DNA from: Gordius sp. MW1 | Taxonomy: Eukaryota > Nematomorpha > Gordioida > Gordea > Gordiidae | Direction of reading: 5' to 3' | DNA: 64,000 bases | Assembly (NCBI GenBank): GCA_964036665.1 | Contig: OZ038528.1 | Span: 24,787,245-24,851,244 of the forward strand | Shown: positions 1 through 58,769 of the stretch, in pieces | Layout of the letters: every line of letters starts with the position of its first letter | How positions within the stretch are numbered: position 1 is the first letter of the stretch | Notes under the pieces: generated by a model | Seen by the model: the letters and a program-made list of their open reading frames with translations, nothing else | Database searches by the model: none | What the model was told of the DNA's origin: nothing | Made by a program: the position numbers and the translations under genes

Positions 1-47474
<47,474 letters not shown>

Positions 47475-48948
47475 AATTCCTTTTAAAATCTATTCATTTA
47501 AGCAATAATTTGCCTGTTTAAGAATTCCTAATTCAATTACAGAACATATTCGCAGAGTAAAACCATCGACTTTATTTTATAGATATGGCAGATTTCTTGT
47601 ATTAATAAATCAATAAACAATAATCTCTTTATTTACGATATTGAATTTTTTTTAAATTATATTAAAAATTTCTCCGTACGAAGGTACTCAAGCTATAAGT
47701 GAAAATGGGATTTTTGAAAAGCAATAATTTGGTAATAATTAGATATCAGCGATCTTTCTAAAATGCAGCAACTTTTGTTGTGAAATAAATGGTAGAAAAT
47801 AGATTGTAATCGGTGTATATAATTGATTGGAGACCACAACTTGGCTTGATAGCTAGCACGTCTTGGAGACATTAGCTGATGCAACATTAAGGGAATATAA
47901 ATGTGAATCAAAATTATCTCAATCCCATTACACATAACACAACAGTAGAGAATGTTGCGCGCTGCCTCATCAATTTTGAGCATGCGATTATGAGAAATAT
48001 AATTGAACGAAGATTAGTTAAAGTTAAAAAAATTTTTTTTGGCTTTCTCGAAATAAATTGGAAAATCTATCTCTAACGTCTCATTAGATTTTACGGAGTA
48101 TATTTTTTTTATCAAGCAAAAGATCACAAAGGAAATTATTGAATCCAACACCATCTACTACATTCACGGATCAATGCCATCCGTTTAGTTTGAGCGCGTT
48201 TTTATAGTTTCTTAGTGGAGAATGTCATTTCTTTATTTATAATTACAAAATTAGCTTAAAAATTTTTAAATAACGAAAAAAATTATAATGATTCTATGAG
48301 ACAGTGCAATGTAATGGAAAACTAAGTGGTTCCTTCAATTACTACGATGACAAAATCATGTGATTAGCTTATAATACAAATCGAGTATCTGCAATTCTAC
48401 AAGTCCAACATGAAACTAAACCTCTATGACATTCATTTTTGAGGTGGGGATAACTTTTTTCAGGAGGCCCTAAAGGGAGGAGCGCAATTGCATGTTATTT
48501 TTTTAATTAAAATCACATAAAAAACAAAATTTGACCAAAAGGCCTCAACGCAGCTTGTGGTCTTTTAGTTTATAATAGCATTAGACATTAAACGATTGAA
48601 GGCTAAAGCCTTACTAATATCGATGTTTAAAATCAAAGAACTTGTCTGTATTCATCGGGCTCTTTAAGTTGTAGAAATAATTGCCTGGTATATATATTTA
48701 TTGTATGCATTTTCATGGGCGTAGCTAGGGGGAGACAGGAAGAGGGGGCTGCTCTCCTCTAAATCCAATTTTTTTAAGATTTAATAAAATTATGATTACA
48801 AAATTTTATCATTTTTTCCATCTTTAAATCATTATTGCCCTTCAAATTTCTAAGCCCATGGCAATATTATATATATAATAAATTCACGCGTTGCCTTAAT
48901 TAAGCATTAGGACAATTTATTAAGGGTGCGAGGCTAGGAAGTTTAATT
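47475..48948. other. Region 5' of the ERG start codon
   Basis: Expected to hold the ERG promoter and 5' UTR. It is AT-rich. A 96-codon minus-strand frame at 47693-47983 has no recognisable similarity and could be 5' leader. I see no clear core promoter motif. Confidence 0.4.
48714..48860. mobile_element. Family A MITE, 5' of the ERG start
   Basis: CATGGGCGTAGCTAGGGGG to TTTCTAAGCCCATG. Confidence 0.68.
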
Positions 48949-49546
48949 CACTGGTCAACAAATAATGGACTTGTGAAATCAACCGGCAAACTGCTTGCAG
49001 ATTCTGGTAGAGTTTTTTACGGTGAACACAAATATGTCTTTAATTTTTTCCCTATACGTCAAGTTTTTTTAGATATTCGCTGTCAAAGTTGCCAAAAACG
49101 CGATTTTAGCGTTTTTGAAACGTCAATAACTTGCAAATTAGTCGGTAAAAATTTTGTTTAATAGATTTAATTCGCGCACTTAATTCCTAGTGTTGAAGAG
49201 AAGGGAGGGCGCCCTCAAGTGGTGTAATTTGTTCATGTAAAAGATAGTGATCATTAATTTTGTATATAATTTAAAAAGTAAAAGTTCTAGGATAAAAAAA
49301 AATTGTAAATACATTCCTCTCCCCTATATCTACGTATTAAATCTATTAAATAAAATTTTTACAACTAATTTGCAAGTTATTGACGTTTGAAAAACGCTAA
49401 AATCGCGTTTTTGGCAACTTTGACAGCGAATATTTAAAAAAACTTGACGTATAGGGAAAAAACTAAAAACATTTTTGTGTTCACCGTGAAAAACTCTACC
49501 AGAATCTGCAAACGGTTTGTCGGTTGATTTATTTTGTTGAATCGTG
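48949..49546. mobile_element. Fold-back element, 0.6 kb, same family as 17.6-20.5 kb
   Basis: Two arms of about 210 bp (48949-49165 and 49333-49546) are inverted copies around a 165-bp centre. The arms carry GGTGAACACAAATATGT and CCCTATACGTCAAG as in the 2.9-kb element. Open frames of 62 and 92 codons on the two arms are mirror images and not genes. Confidence 0.85.
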
Positions 49547-49628
49547 TTATCTTCGCTAAACACGAAACGATATTTAACTTTATGATTATTAATGTTTATA
49601 TCGTCCATATAACGGGTTTTATAATTTA

Positions 49629-49747
49629 CATGAGCGTAGCCAGGTTGGGGAGGAGTGAAAATTTTAAAAGTTCCATTTGGGGGGGGGGCAAAACATAAAT
49701 TTTTTAATTTTTAAGGGTTTTTGACCGCCCCCCTGGCTAGGCCCATG
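49629..49747. mobile_element. Family A MITE
   Basis: CATGAGCGTAGCCAGGTTGG to CCCTGGCTAGGCCCATG, with a G10 run. Confidence 0.68.
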
Positions 49748-50319
49748 AGAATATTTATTGAAATCCTAATTTAAAACGGTATATACATTTCAATTTTAAA
49801 ACTATTTACACTAAAGCCTTTATATTTATAATGTTCTTTAATTTTTTTACTCCACAAAGATTTAGAAAAATTTTATCATCCTTTTATAGCCGAAAGCGCA
49901 CCTATATTCTAAGAAATTTCAAAATATCAAAACTCATATCAATATAGAAAAGTTTAAATTTTGATCTATCCGAATCCGCTCCATCCTACACTTCAAGCAA
50001 CTTTATAGCAAAATTAATGTAAGTAATAAATTTATAATGTTAATCGCAAATTATATTAGCTCAATCATTAAAGCTGCAATTTTCAAAATTTTTGTATCCG
50101 AAACAATACGGTCTATGTCCACGTGAAAAAATAGAGGTTAAGCTTCAGATTAAACTGGCTGTATACCCCCCAATATTATGACTCAAAAAGAAACTTTCAG
50201 TAAAAGGCTAGGGCGTCCGCCTCAAACAGTTCATCTTTGAGATACCGTCTGCCTCAACAAACCGTCAAGGAATTTAGTCGTTCATAGGGTGAGAATAGTG
50301 ATGGTGAAATAGCGTTTGA
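49748..50319. other. Unassigned sequence before the minisatellite
   Basis: AT-rich to 50100, then less AT-rich sequence (50100-50319) that may belong to the decayed gypsy element whose integrase tail lies beyond the minisatellite. No frame recognised. Confidence 0.35.
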
Positions 50320-51160
50320 TAGGCGCTAAAGCTATACACATAGTCACTTGGAGGCGCTAAAGCTATAGCACATAGTCACTTGGAGGCGCTAACTATAACA
50401 CATAATCACGCGGAGGCGCTAGAGCTATGGCACATAGTCACATAAGGCGCTAGAGCTATAGCACATAGTCACTTGGAGGCGCTAAAGCTATAGCACATAG
50501 TCACGCGGAGGCGCTGGAGCTAGAGCACATAGTCACTTAAGGCGCTGCTATGGCACATAGTAACATAAGCGCTAGAGCTATTGCACATAAGGCGCTAGAG
50601 CTATAGCACATAGTCACTTAAAGGCGCTAGAGCTATAGCACATAGTCACTTGGAGGCGCTAAAGCTATAGCACATAGTAACTTGGAGGCGTTAAAGCTAT
50701 AGCACATAGTCACGCTGAGGCACTAGAGCTGGTACATAGTCACAGAAGGGGCTAGAGCTATAGCACATAGTCACTTGGAGGCGCTAAAGCTATAGCACAT
50801 ATTCACTTGGAGACGCTAGAGCTATAGCACATAGTCTAAGGCGCTAGAGCAATGGCACATAGTCACATAAGGCGCTAGAGCTATAGCACATAGTCACATA
50901 AGGCGCTAGAGCTATAGCACATAGTCACTTGGAGGCGCTAAAGCTATAGCACATAGTCACTTGGAGGCGCTAGAGCTATAGCACATAGTCATATAAGGCG
51001 CTAGAGCTATGCACATAGTCACTTAAGGCGCTGGAGCTATAGCACATAGTCACATAAGGCGCTAGAGCTATAGCACATAGTCACTTGGCGCTAAAGCTAT
51101 AGCACATAGTCACTTGGAGGCGCTAGAGCTATAGCACATAGTCACATAAGGCGCTAGAGT
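50320..51160. repeat. 31-bp minisatellite, about 27 copies
   Basis: Unit GGCGCTAGAGCTATAGCACA plus TAGTCAC and a variable tail (ATAA, TTAA, TTGGA or GCGGA). Units with short and long tails are interspersed, and some have internal deletions. The array stops exactly where gypsy integrase sequence begins. Confidence 0.93.
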
Positions 51161-51577
51161 AAAGACATTGGTCGGGAAGGAAGGAAGTGCTAAGGAAATA
51201 TGTTTGCAACAAGTACTTATGAGCTACAGAAATACACCCCAAGCCACTACAAATAAAGCACCAGCCTAAATGTTTCTTGGGAGGAGATTATGGACGGCGC
51301 TAGATTTTATTAGGCCGGATTTTAATAAAAAAATGAAAGTTAACCTAAGGAAAAAGAAGTATTACCATGACAAGAACGCAAAATTTAGAGAATTTAAATA
51401 ATGGGATAATGTTTGGATACGCAAAAAAAAGGGCTCTGGATGGTATAAAGGCGTAATCCAAGATCGGAAAGGAGAATATTCTTACAATGTTAGTACAAAG
51501 GAAGGGCTAAAAAGGAAACACGCCGATCAGTTACGCCGAGAATTTGGTCAAAAGATATACCGTATAAGAACCAAGTA
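51160..51577 (+). pseudogene. Decayed Ty3/gypsy integrase C-terminal part
   Basis: From 51195 the frame reads EICLQQVLMSYRNTPQATT, NKAPA, stop, MFLGRRLWTALDFIRPDF, KKKYYHDKNA, stop, WDNVWIRKK, GWYKGVIQ, HADQLRR. This is the end of integrase (YRxTPxxTTxxAPAxxxxGR, then the GPY/F-like Trp-rich domain). Two in-frame TAA codons; ends TAG near 51575. Confidence 0.85.
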
Positions 51578-51704
51578 GGGATGTCTGTAGTGAAAACAAT
51601 TTAAATACATTGCCCGAAACAACGATGACGAGAACCTCTACTAGAATTCGGAAAGCACCTGTAAGATATTACGAAGAGTTTGACTTGTAATGAAGGAAGA
51701 AATG

Positions 51705-51900
51705 TAGTGATATGATTTATCACAACTTCGTTATTGTTAACGATATTTAATTAATATGTATATATATATATATTCCTTATGGAGATATATCACGTCTTTC
51801 TGTTTTATGCTGTTAAATGATTATGTAAATTATAAATAAAACAAATCATCACATTAAATTAAAACAAATCATCACGTGGTATTACTAGAAGAAACCGCTA
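51705..51900 (+). repeat. Probable LTR of the decayed gypsy element
   Basis: Starts TGTAGTGATATGATTTATCA shortly after the integrase frame and contains a TA run and AATAAAACAAATCATCAC, so a 3' LTR is likely. The other LTR is not seen. Bounds uncertain. Confidence 0.5.
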
Positions 51901-52789
51901 AGCAACATCGTCCACTTATTTTGAATAAGAAGACTTTTTAAACGAGAATAAAGGTTTACCTCAAATTAGACACAAAATGCTTAAGGAGACAACCGATAAG
52001 TACTACCCAAAAGCCTTAAAACTATTGGGGACCTTAGAACTATAACAAGATTTACACCATGAAAGGGACAAACTGTAAAAACACTGCAGTTACGATAGAC
52101 CAAAATATGCAAGGCTTTAAATACGAAATTGTGGTTGTGAGATCATGTGGTTAAGGAGTTCGTCGGATAATATATAGATGGAGGTATGTTGCCACTTTTT
52201 TAGGTATATCAAAAGGCGACGAGAGCGCTAAGAGGACTGTAGCATTAGAAAGAATGCTGCCTATAACGAAATCGCTAGCAAAATGTCTGATTCGGGGGTG
52301 AAGAGCTAATAAGTAATCGACCAAGATAGAAGAAAAAAATAGTCCTGATGTCAAATTGAGGATTGCAAATTCCAAAAATCTCCTTGCTAATATAGAGCCT
52401 TATGGTTAAACTCTTTTAGCAAAATAAAGTCAGAGTACTTATAAAAGCTCGAGAAATGCAAGACTAATGAACCAGATGGATTACCGGAGGAAGCATGGGT
52501 AGGATGACGAGATAAAAGCACTTATGACTGGCCTTTTGTCAGGAGGGCGTATTTGGGAATTATAGACAGCGAGCACGACACTATAATACCCATATATTCA
52601 TGTAAGGGGGCCATAAAAAGTGTTTCAATTACAAAGGCATCTTGTTAAATTGTTGTTCCTATGGAAAGAGGTTTTGCGAGTTTGATGAGCGAAGCTGGAT
52701 GTTGGCTACTGCATTGTAAATTTAACAAAAGCCGGTATAGTAGGCACCAAAAAATAAATGCACTGCTACAAGCTGCCCTCAAACGGGCA
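51901..52789. other. Unassigned sequence, possibly old retrotransposon
   Basis: Base composition is less AT-rich than nearby introns. A 74-codon minus-strand frame (52151-52375) is not recognisable. Nothing else supported. Confidence 0.3.
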
Positions 52790-52922
52790 AAAGTTCCCTC
52801 CATCCTTTAACTGTCAGATCCCTCTTTTGAAGGGCGGATGCGTCCTGACGGTACGTTACTTGTCCCATGGGACAAAGGCCTTTTTTTAAAATGGGACTAC
52901 ACCTGTATTGATCTATTTGCAT
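52790..52922. repeat. Interspersed repeat, partner of 18.4 kb
   Basis: Contains GGGCGGATGCGTCCTGACGG and TCCCATGGGACAAAGGCC, the inverted counterpart of 18385-18500. Confidence 0.65.
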
Positions 52923-53374
52923 TGTATCAAATTTATATTTACAACAAACGCCCTAAGTTAGGGATAAAACAAATTTAAGTCAAAATATTAAAATACAATA
53001 TTTAAATGTATAACATATGTCCTCCCTTTCTTTTTAGTTTTTAATTATATTTCCTCGATAAGTATTTAAGGTGGGTGAACGTCGCGTTTCGGGGAAGACG
53101 TTGGACCTATGTTAAATTGTCTTTCCTTTAGACGGAACTAACAGTTGTACACTTGCACCTACTCTTGTGTATCTAAGAATCTATTCCTTAGTGGGTTGAT
53201 ATGCTTCCGCAATAGCCTTCCATCCGCTTCCACTGAGTAGGACAACGGTTAAGTTTTTGTTGCAATGAAGCCCTCATGCCAACCTTGACTCGATTTATTT
53301 ATCACCTATACCGGTTGCTCAGGTAGGAATACTCCTGCCTTTAATTCCTTGTCATGCGCCAAGCTATCGCCATT

Positions 53375-54058
53375 GGCTGCAGCTTTATGCCAACCCCGTA
53401 CTCGAACCCAGAAAAGGCAGTATCGGTAGGCTATCACCACCTTTGCAATTTTCTTGCCTCTCTTTGGTCACTTTCCATATTAGCCTGGCTTCTTCGTTGG
53501 TGGCTTCATGCTTTTTGTCGTGGGCCCTTGTTATTATTTGCTTGTACAATGTCTTGGCTTCTTTGTACTTGCCTTGATTTTGACACAAGAGGGCGAAGTT
53601 GTTAAGTCGCTCAGCAACGTCTGGGTGATCAAAACCCATTAAATTTTCCCTAATATCCAGGCCCCGCTTGCAAAGTGGCTCGGTGTCTTTGTAGTTGCCC
53701 CGTTTCCCATACAAAACAGCTAGATTGTTGAGCGTGGGAAGTATTTCGTAACCAGAATTCAAGATGGGACCCGACTCATTGCTGCTTCCCGATTGGCCGT
53801 ATATATTAGTTCCGTTATTAGCACCGTTTGAGTCTGCCTGTTTATCTTCGAACGCGTAAGGTTTGATGTCCTATGGTCACGCCCGCTATCGCTTGCCTAC
53901 CCGGTGATTATGGTAGAAATGTCTTCATCGTATTTCTTAATGTTCGCTATGTATTCCAGTTTGCCCTTTTCTTCCAACGCAGCCACGTTCTGTTCGCTAA
54001 CAATCAGCTTTTGTTGGGTCTTAGCCAACTTGTCTCGTAGCCAAGAATTTTTTTGACA
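53375..54058 (-). pseudogene. Kinesin light chain-derived retrosequence, fused to gypsy pol
   Basis: No introns. In transcription order: end of the heptad coiled coil ([15 protein letters not shown], then [19 protein letters not shown]), stop and frameshift, an acidic/Asn-Gly linker, GYEI, then TPR pieces (TLNNLAVLYGKRGNYKDTEP, LCKRGLDIRE, HPDVAERLNNFALLCQNQGK, TLYKQIITRAH), then the post-TPR linker and GWHKAA after a further shift. Against kinesin light chain as I know it, GYEI runs straight to a middle TPR and LALLCQNQGKY runs straight to KEAKTLYK, so at least two internal TPR segments are missing. The family protein links kinesin heavy chain to cargo. Here the sequence is broken by frameshifts and at least one stop. 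Confidence 0.85.
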
Positions 54059-54426
54059 CGACCTAGATCTAGGAGTTGTATATGGTTTTATATGAATAAC
54101 TCTTGGTTGGCAAGAATTCAATAATTCCAATTTGCCGTCAAATATCGTGCTATATACCTTCTCAAAATTTTTAGTAATCGAGGTTTGATTGTTTAAACTA
54201 CATAAATTATGCACTCTAACCATTGGGGGAAGTGATAAGTTAAAAGCTAAGCTCTATGGTAAGCCAAAAAGTGGTACATCTTTACCTTTGCTCACCAGAA
54301 CCGTTAAAACTTTCGTTCTCTTGCCAACTTGAACCATCACAGTTGATTTCCCCAGTATATCTAGAACGGTACGATCGTAAACTAATGGTGGTAAGGCCTC
54401 CCTAAGTAATGGCCGACCGATTGTTT

Positions 54427-54805
54427 TGTAGAGGCTCTTTCGCACTCTACTTTCCCTTGACCCCGTCTAGGCGAATTCTATCACGTGATTTTTATTTTAA
54501 TAGCCCCTCGCTTGTACTTAACCATCACGTGATTTTTATTTTAATAGCCCCTCGCTTGTACTTAACCATCAGGTGATTTTTATTTTAATAGCCCCTCGCT
54601 TGTACTTAACCATCAGGTGATTTTTATTTTAATAGCCCCTCGCTTGTACTTAACCATCACGTTATTTTTTATTTTAACCTCGCTTGTATTCAATCATCGC
54701 CGGATTATTCAAATTATAATGGGCTCGCGCAGCTAGATAAGCACAACTTTTAAAACTAACATTTATTATTCGTTTTTTCGCTTAATAATGAAATAAACCA
54801 CTTCA
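54427..54805 (+). repeat. 5' LTR with 44-bp tandem repeats
   Basis: Contains four copies plus a partial of a 44-bp unit starting ATCACGTGATTTTTATTTTA. Copies 1 and 2 carry the palindrome ATCACGTGAT (E-box CACGTG), copies 3 and 4 CAGGTG, and the partial CACGTT. The repeats probably hold promoter or enhancer elements (inference). Confidence 0.93.
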
Positions 54806-54807
54806 TT

Positions 54808-54816
54808 TGGTGACCC
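54808..54816 (+). other. Primer-binding site, tRNA-Trp type
   Basis: TGGTGACCC two bases after the 5' LTR. It complements GGGTCACCA, the expected 3' end of tRNA-Trp with CCA. Confidence 0.8.
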
Positions 54817-54820
54817 AAAA

Positions 54821-55615
54821 ATGTCCACGCAACCATCTGATATGGAGGTTAAAAGCGAAAATGCCACATATTTTAAACTGCCACAGTTTAACAATATAAA
54901 CCCCCGCTCATGGTTCATCCAAATAGAGGCTCTTTTTTTGGTAAGAAAGATAAAAAGCGAAGCTACCAAAGTTGGGTACTTAATAGAAGCCTTGCCACTG
55001 GAAATAACCATCGAAATTCAAGATATCCTACAAAATATGCCCGACATTTTACCCTATACAACCATGAAAGCAGCCATCATAGACCGGACTAGCCAATCCG
55101 ATTCTGCTAGACTTCGTGCTCTTCTCACAACTGTCGAATTAGGAGATCGCACCCCATCCCAGCTTCTGCGTTTCATGAAAAATCTTCTGGGAACGAATTC
55201 CATGGATGAACGAGTTCTTAAAAAACTTTGGTTAGAAAAACTTCCAAAAAACATGACCGGCATTTTGGCAATTGTTTCTGACGAGCAGTCCCTCTCCAAA
55301 TTGGCCGAAACTGCGGACAAAATTGTAGAGACCTACCACAACTCCACATGTCCAATTGTAAATGTAGTCACGGAAGATGAATCGACTCGGCTTAGGGAGA
55401 TGATTGCAAAACTCACACAGGAGGTACAAAATTTAAAAATCTCAATCAATAGGCCACGTGATCGTTCCAACTCGAGACGCCGCAATCCCTCTACCGTTCG
55501 CCACCCTAGCGCGCATATTCAACCAAATATACTTTGTTGGTACCATTACCGCTTCAAAGACAAGGCGCTCAAATGCGTGCAACCTTGCGCATTTAACCCC
55601 TCCTCGACAAACTAG
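54821..55615 (+). CDS. Gag of the CsRn1-like element
   Basis: 264 codons, beginning [20 protein letters not shown]. The central part holds the capsid-like region ([38 protein letters not shown]). Near residues 197-215 is a coiled-coil/basic stretch, and the end has [18 protein letters not shown], the Cys/His motif used by CsRn1-type Gags in place of a classical zinc knuckle. The start ATG lies 15 bp after the LTR. Gag forms the virus-like particle and packages the RNA (family knowledge). Intact. Its stop lies within the 5' end of the pol frame, which is open from 55597 in the -1 frame. Confidence 0.9.
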   Translation: MSTQPSDMEVKSENATYFKLPQFNNINPRSWFIQIEALFLVRKIKSEATKVGYLIEALPLEITIEIQDILQNMPDILPYTTMKAAIIDRTSQSDSARLRALLTTVELGDRTPSQLLRFMKNLLGTNSMDERVLKKLWLEKLPKNMTGILAIVSDEQSLSKLAETADKIVETYHNSTCPIVNVVTEDESTRLREMIAKLTQEVQNLKISINRPRDRSNSRRRNPSTVRHPSAHIQPNILCWYHYRFKDKALKCVQPCAFNPSSTN

Positions 55616-57150
55616 TAGACCACCCAGGGATGGCGACGCCTGGACTTGGTCTAAAACTTAGTCGCCTATTTTACATATTCGACAAATCCACGGGTCAGCG
55701 ATTTCTCATTGACACAGGCGCAGAAATTTCCGTTATTCCGCCTTCTCGAGACCATTCCTTGACCCCTTCATATGTGCAACTTCAGGCCGCCAATTCTACC
55801 CCTATCAAAACATATGGCCAAAAGCTTTTCACTTTGGACCTCGGCCTACGCAAAGAATTTAGATGGATTTTTACAATAGCAGACGTTAAACAGCCAATCA
55901 TCGGAGCCGATTTTCTTAATCACTACCATCTAGTAGTTGATATAAAAAAGAAGCAGCTTTTCGAAACTCAAACGACATTAACATCTGCAGGCAAGGCTAC
56001 ATTCGCTACGTCAATCAACATACAAGTTGGGATAATTGGCACCTCCCCCATCAAATCACTACTTCAGAAGTATGCCTCCATAGTGTCCCCTTCTGATTAT
56101 AAGACTCAAGTAACTCATAGCACTCAACACCATATCCACACCAACGGCCCCCCGGTTCGCTCAAAACCAAGGAGACTCTTCCCGGACAAGCTTAAGATTG
56201 CCCGAGACGAATTTACTCACATGCTCGAACTTGGTATAATCCGTCCCTCTAACAGTGACTGGTCCTCACCCCTGCACATGGTACCCAAGAAGGCCGCGGG
56301 AGATTGGAGACCTTGTGGCGACTATCTGCTCAACAGTCGTACAATTCCCGACTGTTATCCCCTTCCCCACCTCCATGATTTTGCGCTGACCCTTTGCAAT
56401 AAAACGGTATTCTCAAAGATCGACTTAGTCAGGGCATACCACCAAATTCCAATGGCCCCCGAGGATATTTCTAAAACCGCCATCACAACCCCGTTCGGTC
56501 TTTTTGAATTTCTTCGCATGCCATTTGGCCTTCGCAACGCTGCCCAGACGTTTCAACGCTTTATGGACCAAGTTTTTAGAGAACTTGATTTTGTTTTTGT
56601 TTACCTTGACGACGTACTCATCGCGAGTTCTTCCATTGATGAACACCACAATCATATTAGACTGGTTTTTGAAAGACTCAAGTCTTTCGGTATTAAAATC
56701 AGTCAGGATAAATGCGTATGGTGTCAAAACGAAATTAATTTTTTGGGACACAAAATCACCCCTCAAGGTTTGTCACCCCTTCAGGACAAGGTGGAAGCAA
56801 TCCTCAATTTCCCACAGCCTACTTCGATGACTCAGTTGAGACGCTTCTTAGGGATGATTAATTTTTATAGACGGTTTATTCCGATGTGTGCCGATTTACT
56901 CAAACCTCTCACCGATTTGCTCGACGGTTCAAAGAAGACAATTTCCTGCACCCCGGAAGCTTCGACTGCTTTTAACAACGCCAAACTCGCTTTAAGCAAT
57001 GTCGTGCCTCTCTCCCATCTTCAAAAAGACGCTCAACTCTCAATCACCACCGACGCCTCCAACTCAGCTGTAGGAGCCGTATTACATCAAACATCTAACG
57101 GTAATACGCTGCCTTTGGCCTTTTTTTTCCCAAAAGCTAACAAAAACTCA
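55597..57150 (+). CDS. Pol part 1: protease, reverse transcriptase, start of RNase H
   Basis: Open frame to 57234, with meaningful sequence to about 57120. Counting from the Met at 55630: protease [13 protein letters not shown] (Asp 28); RT with [42 protein letters not shown], and the catalytic YLDD at 325-328; thumb with [13 protein letters not shown]; RNase [16 protein letters not shown] (Asp 475). At 57121 a run of eight T shifts the frame; one T fewer would continue it. Pol overlaps gag in the -1 frame, so expression needs a -1 frameshift or internal initiation. Damaged by the downstream shift only. Confidence 0.9.
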
Positions 57151-57655
57151 ACAACGATACAGTGCATTCGGTCGCGAATTATTAGCAATATATTTAACAA
57201 TCCGCCATTACCGCCATTTTTTAGAAGGTCATGAATTCACTATTTATACAGACCACAAGCCACTAACTTATGCTTTCAGTACACCTATCGACAAATACTC
57301 CCCGCGGGAGATTAGACAGTTAGACTATATTTCGCAATATACTACCGATCTCCAATATATAGCTGGCAAATCAAATGTAGTCGCTGACACCCTCTCAAGG
57401 TCTGAAATTGATTCCGTTGATTTTAAAGACAGGCCCCTAGTAGAAAGGTTAGCTTTGGCTCAGATGGAAGAAAAGTCGGCATTTCAGGACCTAAAGTCCC
57501 TAAAATTAACGCAACTTCCTATACCTGGCTCTGATTTGACCGTGCAATGCGACATGTCCACAACCTCACCTCGACCACTTGTTCCAACTTCACTCAGACG
57601 CGTAATTTTTGATAACTTCCACAACTTATCACACCCTGGCACGCGTGCTGATTTC
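57123..57655 (+). CDS. Pol part 2 (shifted frame): RNase H end and integrase zinc finger
   Basis: Continues pol in the next frame: [34 protein letters not shown], then [20 protein letters not shown] and VADTLSR (RNase H end, connection). After that comes the His pair of the integrase zinc finger ([10 protein letters not shown]). A second single-base shift occurs at about 57645, after CGTGC. Because only two point shifts separate three otherwise open frames, the element looks recently disabled. Confidence 0.85.
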
Positions 57656-58736
57656 ACGTCGATACGTTTGGCCCTCCATCAATAAGGATGTAAGGAAATG
57701 GGCCAAATCATGCGTTGCTTGCCAAAAATCGAAGATTCATCGTCACATAAAAGCCCCTTTAGGCACATTTGCTGAACCTGACGCTCGATTTAGCCACATC
57801 CACGTCGATCTCGTTGGTCCACTACCACCGTCGAATGGATATACCCACTTACTTACCATTATTGACCGTTTCACACGATGGCCTGTGGCCATGCCGATCC
57901 GTGACACCTCAGCCCAAACGGTTGCAAAAGCTCTGATCAAGTATTGGATAGCTGACCTCGGAGTACCATCAAGCCTCACAACAGATAGAGGTCCCCAGTT
58001 TGAGTCCCAATTATTTTGGAATCTCACGCAACTCCTTGGTGTAAATCACATCACAACCACTGCCTATCAACCACAAGCCAACGGCATGATTGAGAGATTT
58101 CATCGACAGTTGAAAAGTTCCTTGATGGCACAAGGTGACACAAACAAATGGGATGAGCTCTTACCATTAATTTTGCTTGGCATTCGAACCACAATCAAGG
58201 AAGACTTAGGTTGCACTCCAGCCGAATTAGTTTATGGCACTACACTTAGACTTCCCGGCGAATTTTTTACGAACTCAAGAACACCTCATAACGCCTCCGA
58301 ATTCATTAAATGCCTAAAACAACATTTTTACCATTTACCTTTTAAAAAAGTCAGGACACAATTGACAAATGCGAGTACAACTTCACTTCTTAAGGACAGT
58401 AAATACGTTTTTATCCGTAATGATTTCGTTCGAAAAAGTTTGGTGCCACCATATGACGGCCCGTTCAGAGTAAAGTCCAAACATGCTAAATATTTTATTA
58501 TTGAAAAAAACGGAAAAGCTGACTCAGTTTCGATCGAGCGATTGAAACCTGCATATTTAGATACTTCAACTGAGCCGCTTACGGCTACTGAAAATGTAAA
58601 TCCACCCAAAGTTTGTCCCTCCGACGACATCGCCGGACCAGCTAACTCCGACCCAGACCTAACAAAATCAAAAGAAAACCAATACATCACATCGAGAGGA
58701 AGGCACGTGCATTGGCGCTATAAACTACTACACTAG
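57640..58736 (+). CDS. Pol part 3 (shifted frame): integrase core and C-terminus
   Basis: Counting from the Met at 57609: RRYVWPSINKDVRKWAKSC (zinc finger Cys pair CVAC at 35-38), catalytic core Asp 67 (HVDLVGPLP), Asp 126 (TTDRGPQFES) and Glu 162 (NGMIERFHR), giving DD-35-E spacing. The C-terminal region has VPPYDGPFRVKSK, a GPY/F-like motif, then a tail ending at TAG 58734-58736, 33 bp before the 3' LTR. Integrase inserts the cDNA (family knowledge). Catalytic residues are all present. Confidence 0.92.
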
Positions 58737-58769
58737 CCACAACTCTCCGAGTGGAGCCCCGAGGATAGT

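Noticed and set aside
48973..49608. Paired frames of 62 and 92 codons with similar translations on opposite strands
   Set aside because: They are the two arms of a fold-back element, so their similarity is a consequence of inversion, not a gene pair.
50320..51160. Regular short repeats resembling a CRISPR array
   Set aside because: Units are contiguous with no unique spacers, and the window is clearly animal nuclear DNA. It is a minisatellite.
53354..53605. 83-codon plus-strand frame
   Set aside because: Antisense of the kinesin light chain pseudogene.
54766..58690. Several minus-strand frames of 60-120 codons
   Set aside because: Antisense shadows of gag and pol of the CsRn1-like element.
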